Part shown: in pieces, positions 22,709 through 23,762 of the stretch | Layout: each line of letters begins with the position of its first letter | Numbering within the stretch: the first letter of the stretch is position 1 | Source: a bacterium UBP14_UBA6098 | GTDB taxonomy: Bacteria > UBP14 > UBA6098 | Assembly (NCBI GenBank): GCA_002428525.1 | Contig: DIWU01000004.1 | Location: forward strand, 1-23,762 | Reading direction: 5' to 3' | DNA length: 23,762 nt | Position numbers and translations under genes: made by a program | The notes under the pieces: model-generated | The model's input: the letters and a program-made list of their open reading frames with translations, nothing else | The model's database searches: none | What the model was told of the DNA's origin: nothing

Positions 22709-23576
22709 CAAAAAAATACCGTGGTTCAAAAGATATAACAAAGGCCCTGTTGATCAGCCTGCACGCGAGATCCCAGACGGTTTATGGATAAAATGCGAGT
22801 CTTGCGGCGAGATTATCTATAAAAAGGAATTGTCGAAAAACCTTTGGGTATGTAGTATTTGTGGGCATCACTTCAGAATCGACGGTAAAGATTACATCGA
22901 TATTCTAATCGACGAAGGAACTTTCCAAGAATTCGACTCGAATATAACCTCGAAGGACTCGTTAAACTTCATAGATTCAAAGAGATACTCGGAAAGAATT
23001 AAAGAAACAGTCATAAAAACAGGACTTAACTCGGCAATTACCACGGGGATAGGAACTATAGATTCAATTCAAGTCAGTTGCGGTTTCATGGAATTTCGCT
23101 TCATTGGCGGCTCAATGGGAAGCGCGCTCGGAGAGAAGTTTACAAGAGCGGTCGAGCGAGCGATCGAAATGGAGATTCCGTTAATCGTAGTATCCGCGAG
23201 TGGCGGCGCGAGAATGCAAGAGTCGATCCTCAGCCTCATGCAAATGGCCAAAACCGGAACCGCGCTGACAAGATTGCATAACCTCGGCTTGCCGTTCGTC
23301 TCGATACTGACGCACCCGACAACTGCGGGCGTTATGGCCAGCTATGCCAGTCTCGGCGATGTTATCATCTCCGAGCCGGGAGCGCTTCTGGGGTTCGCCG
23401 GCCCACGGGTGATCCAACAGACAATCGGCACAGAGCTTCCCGAAGGATTCCAATCGGCAGAGTTTGTTCTTGAACACGGCTTCATCGATAAGATTGTCCC
23501 GCGAAACCGCCTTAAGGCTACAGTAGCCGGTTTGCTTAGGTATATGTATGAACCAGCTGTTAAAACGGTCACATAA
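22695..23576 (+). CDS. accD: Acetyl-CoA carboxylase carboxyltransferase subunit beta
   Basis: This 293-aa subunit forms, with AccA, the carboxyltransferase that makes malonyl-CoA for fatty acid synthesis. The N-terminal zinc ribbon is intact: Cys34/Cys37 and Cys53/Cys56 (WIKCESCG, VCSICGHHF). The crotonase-like core shows MEFRFIGGSMGSALGEKF, VVSASGGARMQES, SILTHPTTAGVMASYASLGD and EPGALLGFAGPRVI, all AccD hallmarks. AGAGGAGG (22682-22689) precedes ATG 22695, which lies 14 nt inside the pnp gene, so it is coupled to the upstream pair. accA is not in the window. Codon use shifts from AT-rich to GC-richer along the gene. Confidence 0.96.
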   Translation: MEKNDKKIPWFKRYNKGPVDQPAREIPDGLWIKCESCGEIIYKKELSKNLWVCSICGHHFRIDGKDYIDILIDEGTFQEFDSNITSKDSLNFIDSKRYSERIKETVIKTGLNSAITTGIGTIDSIQVSCGFMEFRFIGGSMGSALGEKFTRAVERAIEMEIPLIVVSASGGARMQESILSLMQMAKTGTALTRLHNLGLPFVSILTHPTTAGVMASYASLGDVIISEPGALLGFAGPRVIQQTIGTELPEGFQSAEFVLEHGFIDKIVPRNRLKATVAGLLRYMYEPAVKTVT

Positions 23577-23582
23577 ACAACC

Positions 23583-23630
23583 CATAAGATATATTATGTA
23601 AACTATATAAATCCTTAAGGGGCTTTTTTG
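23583..23630 (+). terminator. Possible weak terminator after accD
   Basis: A short CATAA/TTATG hairpin (23583-23598) and CCTTAAGG before a T6 run (23624-23629) lie just after accD. No strong GC stem precedes the T-run, so the call is weak. GGGGCT (about 23619-23624) could also pair with AGCCCC (23657-23662). Confidence 0.3.
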
Positions 23631-23666
23631 CGTTTTGAAAACCGTAGCCTTGCTTTAGCCCCTATC

Positions 23667-23713
23667 GAGGCCGTCAAACTGAGGCCGTCGAACTGAGTTT
23701 TATCAAATAAAAC
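23667..23713. repeat. 14-bp tandem duplication and hairpin
   Basis: GAGGCCGTCAAACT (23667-23680) is followed directly by GAGGCCGTCGAACT (23681-23694), differing at one base. A perfect 7-bp hairpin follows, GTTTTAT/ATAAAAC (23697-23713, 3-nt loop). The role is unknown. Confidence 0.6.
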
Positions 23714-23720
23714 AGAAGCC

Positions 23721-23748
23721 AAAAAAAAGCGCTTCTCATCAAAGCGCT
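23721..23748 (-). terminator. Leftward terminator of a gene outside the window
   Basis: AGCGCTT (23728-23734) and AAGCGCT (23742-23748) pair perfectly around a 7-nt loop. Read on the minus strand, the stem is followed by eight T (plus-strand A-run 23721-23728), a good rho-independent terminator. It implies a convergent minus-strand gene to the right of the window. Confidence 0.75.
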
Positions 23749-23762
23749 CGCAAAAAATCTAT

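Overview
The window looks like a chromosomal piece of an uncultured bacterium of the FCB superphylum or a nearby candidate phylum (Cloacimonadota, WOR-3, Fermentibacterota or similar). The main support is two proteins that end in FlgD-like, type IX-style C-terminal domains (xNPF start, WDG/GWD core, NGxY/GGIYF end). Most genes are of moderate to high GC with many TCG/CGA codons. The first 1.4 kb and a tract around 21.6-23.0 kb are clearly AT-richer. Phylum assignment is an inference; no 16S or ribosomal protein gene is present.

Left end (1-3.4 kb) is an accessory patch: a partial HNH nuclease, a MazE/MazF-type toxin-antitoxin pair, an MFS transporter and a possibly broken small ORF. The boundaries between these modules carry three fragments of a 5S rRNA gene (about 702-761, 1401-1491, 2933-2976). 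Two of them form a 60-bp exact direct repeat that brackets the toxin-antitoxin pair. I consider this the most unusual structure in the window.

3.4-8.4 kb holds a VOC-family protein, a 987-aa protein with two receiver-like domains ahead of a PEP/pyruvate-binding ATP-grasp domain, and a class III aminotransferase followed by a good terminator. 8.4-10.4 kb is a gene-poor decay zone: a REP-like palindrome, nine units of a strictly 21-bp tandem repeat, a double-hairpin element, the 3' remnant of a surface protein (minus strand), an ORF split by an in-frame TAA, and a signal-peptide ORF that has probably lost its 3' end.

10.3-14.1 kb (minus strand) is a tight operon queD-queE-queC plus a GH57 4-alpha-glucanotransferase/amylase. 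It supplies three of the enzymes that convert GTP-derived dihydroneopterin triphosphate to preQ0. Divergent from it, behind a near-consensus promoter, is a protein resembling the C-terminal half of a large serine recombinase without the catalytic domain. Next comes a 1880-aa secreted multidomain protein (15477-21119) closed by a strong terminator.

21.2-23.6 kb is a translationally coupled run tsaB-pnp-accD (tRNA t6A modification, purine salvage, fatty acid synthesis). The right edge has a terminator pointing leftward for a gene outside the window.
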